This document shows positions 63,597 through 64,000 of a stretch of DNA of 64,000 nucleotides, in pieces. The notes beneath the pieces are model-generated. The model was not told the origin of the DNA. It saw only the letters and a list, made by a program, of their open reading frames with translations, and made no database searches. A program made the position numbers and the translations under genes. Every line of letters begins with the position of its first letter. Position 1 is the first letter of the stretch. Source of the DNA: Reichenbachiella sp. (GTDB lineage: Bacteria; Bacteroidota; Bacteroidia; Cytophagales; Cyclobacteriaceae); assembly GCF_033344935.1 (NCBI RefSeq), contig NZ_JAWPMM010000001.1:4367501-4431500 (forward strand), given 5' to 3'.

Positions 63597-64000
63597 CTGA
63601 TAATACAATGTTGAGCAATTGGTTTTGTTCAACATTTTTTTTGCCTCAGCAATTAATCCATCCTCAGTAACGGCATTAATAGCTTCTGTTCCTTTATTGA
63701 CCAAATCTGTGTCTCCAAGCAAAGTATAATAAGCCAAACTCATCGCTCGATTAAGTAATTCTACTTCAGAAAAGACATGAGAAGATTCTGCTTGCATTTT
63801 TACTTTTTCTAATTCCTCTGACTTCAACCCGTCTCGCAATACGGCTTCAATTTCAGCGTCAACTACCTGATCTACTTCCTCGAACGTAACTTGATCCTTC
63901 AGTTTGCCTGAAATCACCAACAATCCTGGTTCGATTGATCCGGTGATGCTCGCACTTATTGAGTTTAGAAGTTTTGATTCCTTCACCAGTTTAGCATATA
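63582..64000 (-). CDS. M16-family (insulinase-like) peptidase, 5' end outside window
   Basis: The frame is open to the right edge (reading YAKLVKESKLLNSISASITG from about 63998), so about 138 C-terminal residues are present and the start is missing. The pattern SITGSIEPGLLVISGKL, DAEIEAVLRDGLKSEELEKV and AMSLAYYTLLGDTDLVN is that of the C-terminal M16 repeat of Bacteroidota zinc peptidases. The catalytic HxxEH lies outside. M16 proteins often come as two-domain periplasmic enzymes. Confidence 0.8.
   Translation of the reverse strand, partial: YAKLVKESKLLNSISASITGSIEPGLLVISGKLKDQVTFEEVDQVVDAEIEAVLRDGLKSEELEKVKMQAESSHVFSEVELLNRAMSLAYYTLLGDTDLVNKGTEAINAVTEDGLIAEAKKMLNKTNCSTLYYQKKDA

Overview
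The window is chromosomal DNA of a Bacteroidota bacterium, most likely a Cytophagales-type marine or soil organism. Several signs agree: a TonB-dependent receptor with a CarboxypepD_reg-like N-terminus, the clade order rpmB-rpmG-DUF4295-ftsY, lineage families (DUF4301, DUF2480, a GldI-like FKBP group beside nrnA and ndk), the Bacteroidota promoter form TTTG-N17..19-TAnnTTTG in front of rpmB, rpmH and ndk, weak Shine-Dalgarno signals, and several TTG starts. No rRNA, tRNA, CRISPR array, insertion sequence or prophage was recognised.

Region 1 (1-12.2 kb, minus strand) is the accessory part. One operon encodes a secreted protein built from repeats like those of phage tail fibres, a SpvB/RHS-type protein ending in BACON-like domains, a 1,856-residue YD/RHS-repeat protein with a C-terminal toxin resembling polymorphic toxin type 50, and a 99-residue candidate immunity protein. 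It ends in a 100-bp nested hairpin element. Region 2 (12.2-22 kb) holds a CASTOR/POLLUX-type ion channel, a secreted coiled-coil protein, a TonB receptor, a beta-helix lipoprotein (the last two share 11-bp-period direct repeats upstream) and a lone MoxR ATPase.

Region 3 (22-32.3 kb) is a DUF4301 protein and an alpha-glucan (glycogen) locus: GT3 synthase, GH31 glucosidase, GT4 glycosyltransferase, a GH57-like protein that has lost its catalytic motifs, and a branching enzyme. Region 4 (32.4-42.3 kb) carries ftsY, small ribosomal proteins, SUI1, menA and argS. Next to them is an arginine group: two guanidino-modifying enzymes plus a divergent arginine decarboxylase. Dolichol-phosphate-mannose-synthase-like and Dps genes follow.

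Region 5 (42.3-53 kb) has a ribbon-helix-helix/PIN toxin-antitoxin pair with a clear palindromic operator, an ABC permease, a thioredoxin, an SDR reductase, an unlisted 39-residue membrane protein, pruA, and the operon nrnA-FKBP-FKBP-FKBP-rdgB divergent from ndk. Region 6 (53-64 kb) is the housekeeping operon rpmH-rnpA-S41 protease-tsaB-DUF2480-scpA-flippase. Beyond it, on the plus strand, are an M61 peptidase, a CLC protein, two thioredoxin-fold proteins, and the end of an M16 peptidase. Upstream of the thioredoxin genes lie two perfect DnaA boxes beside an AT-rich tract, a possible replication origin.

The best candidates for new biology are the RHS operon with its hairpin end, the pseudo-GH57 in the glycogen locus, the possible origin, the PhoB-like repeats shared by the TonB receptor and lipoprotein, and a dispersed palindromic intergenic repeat found twice.
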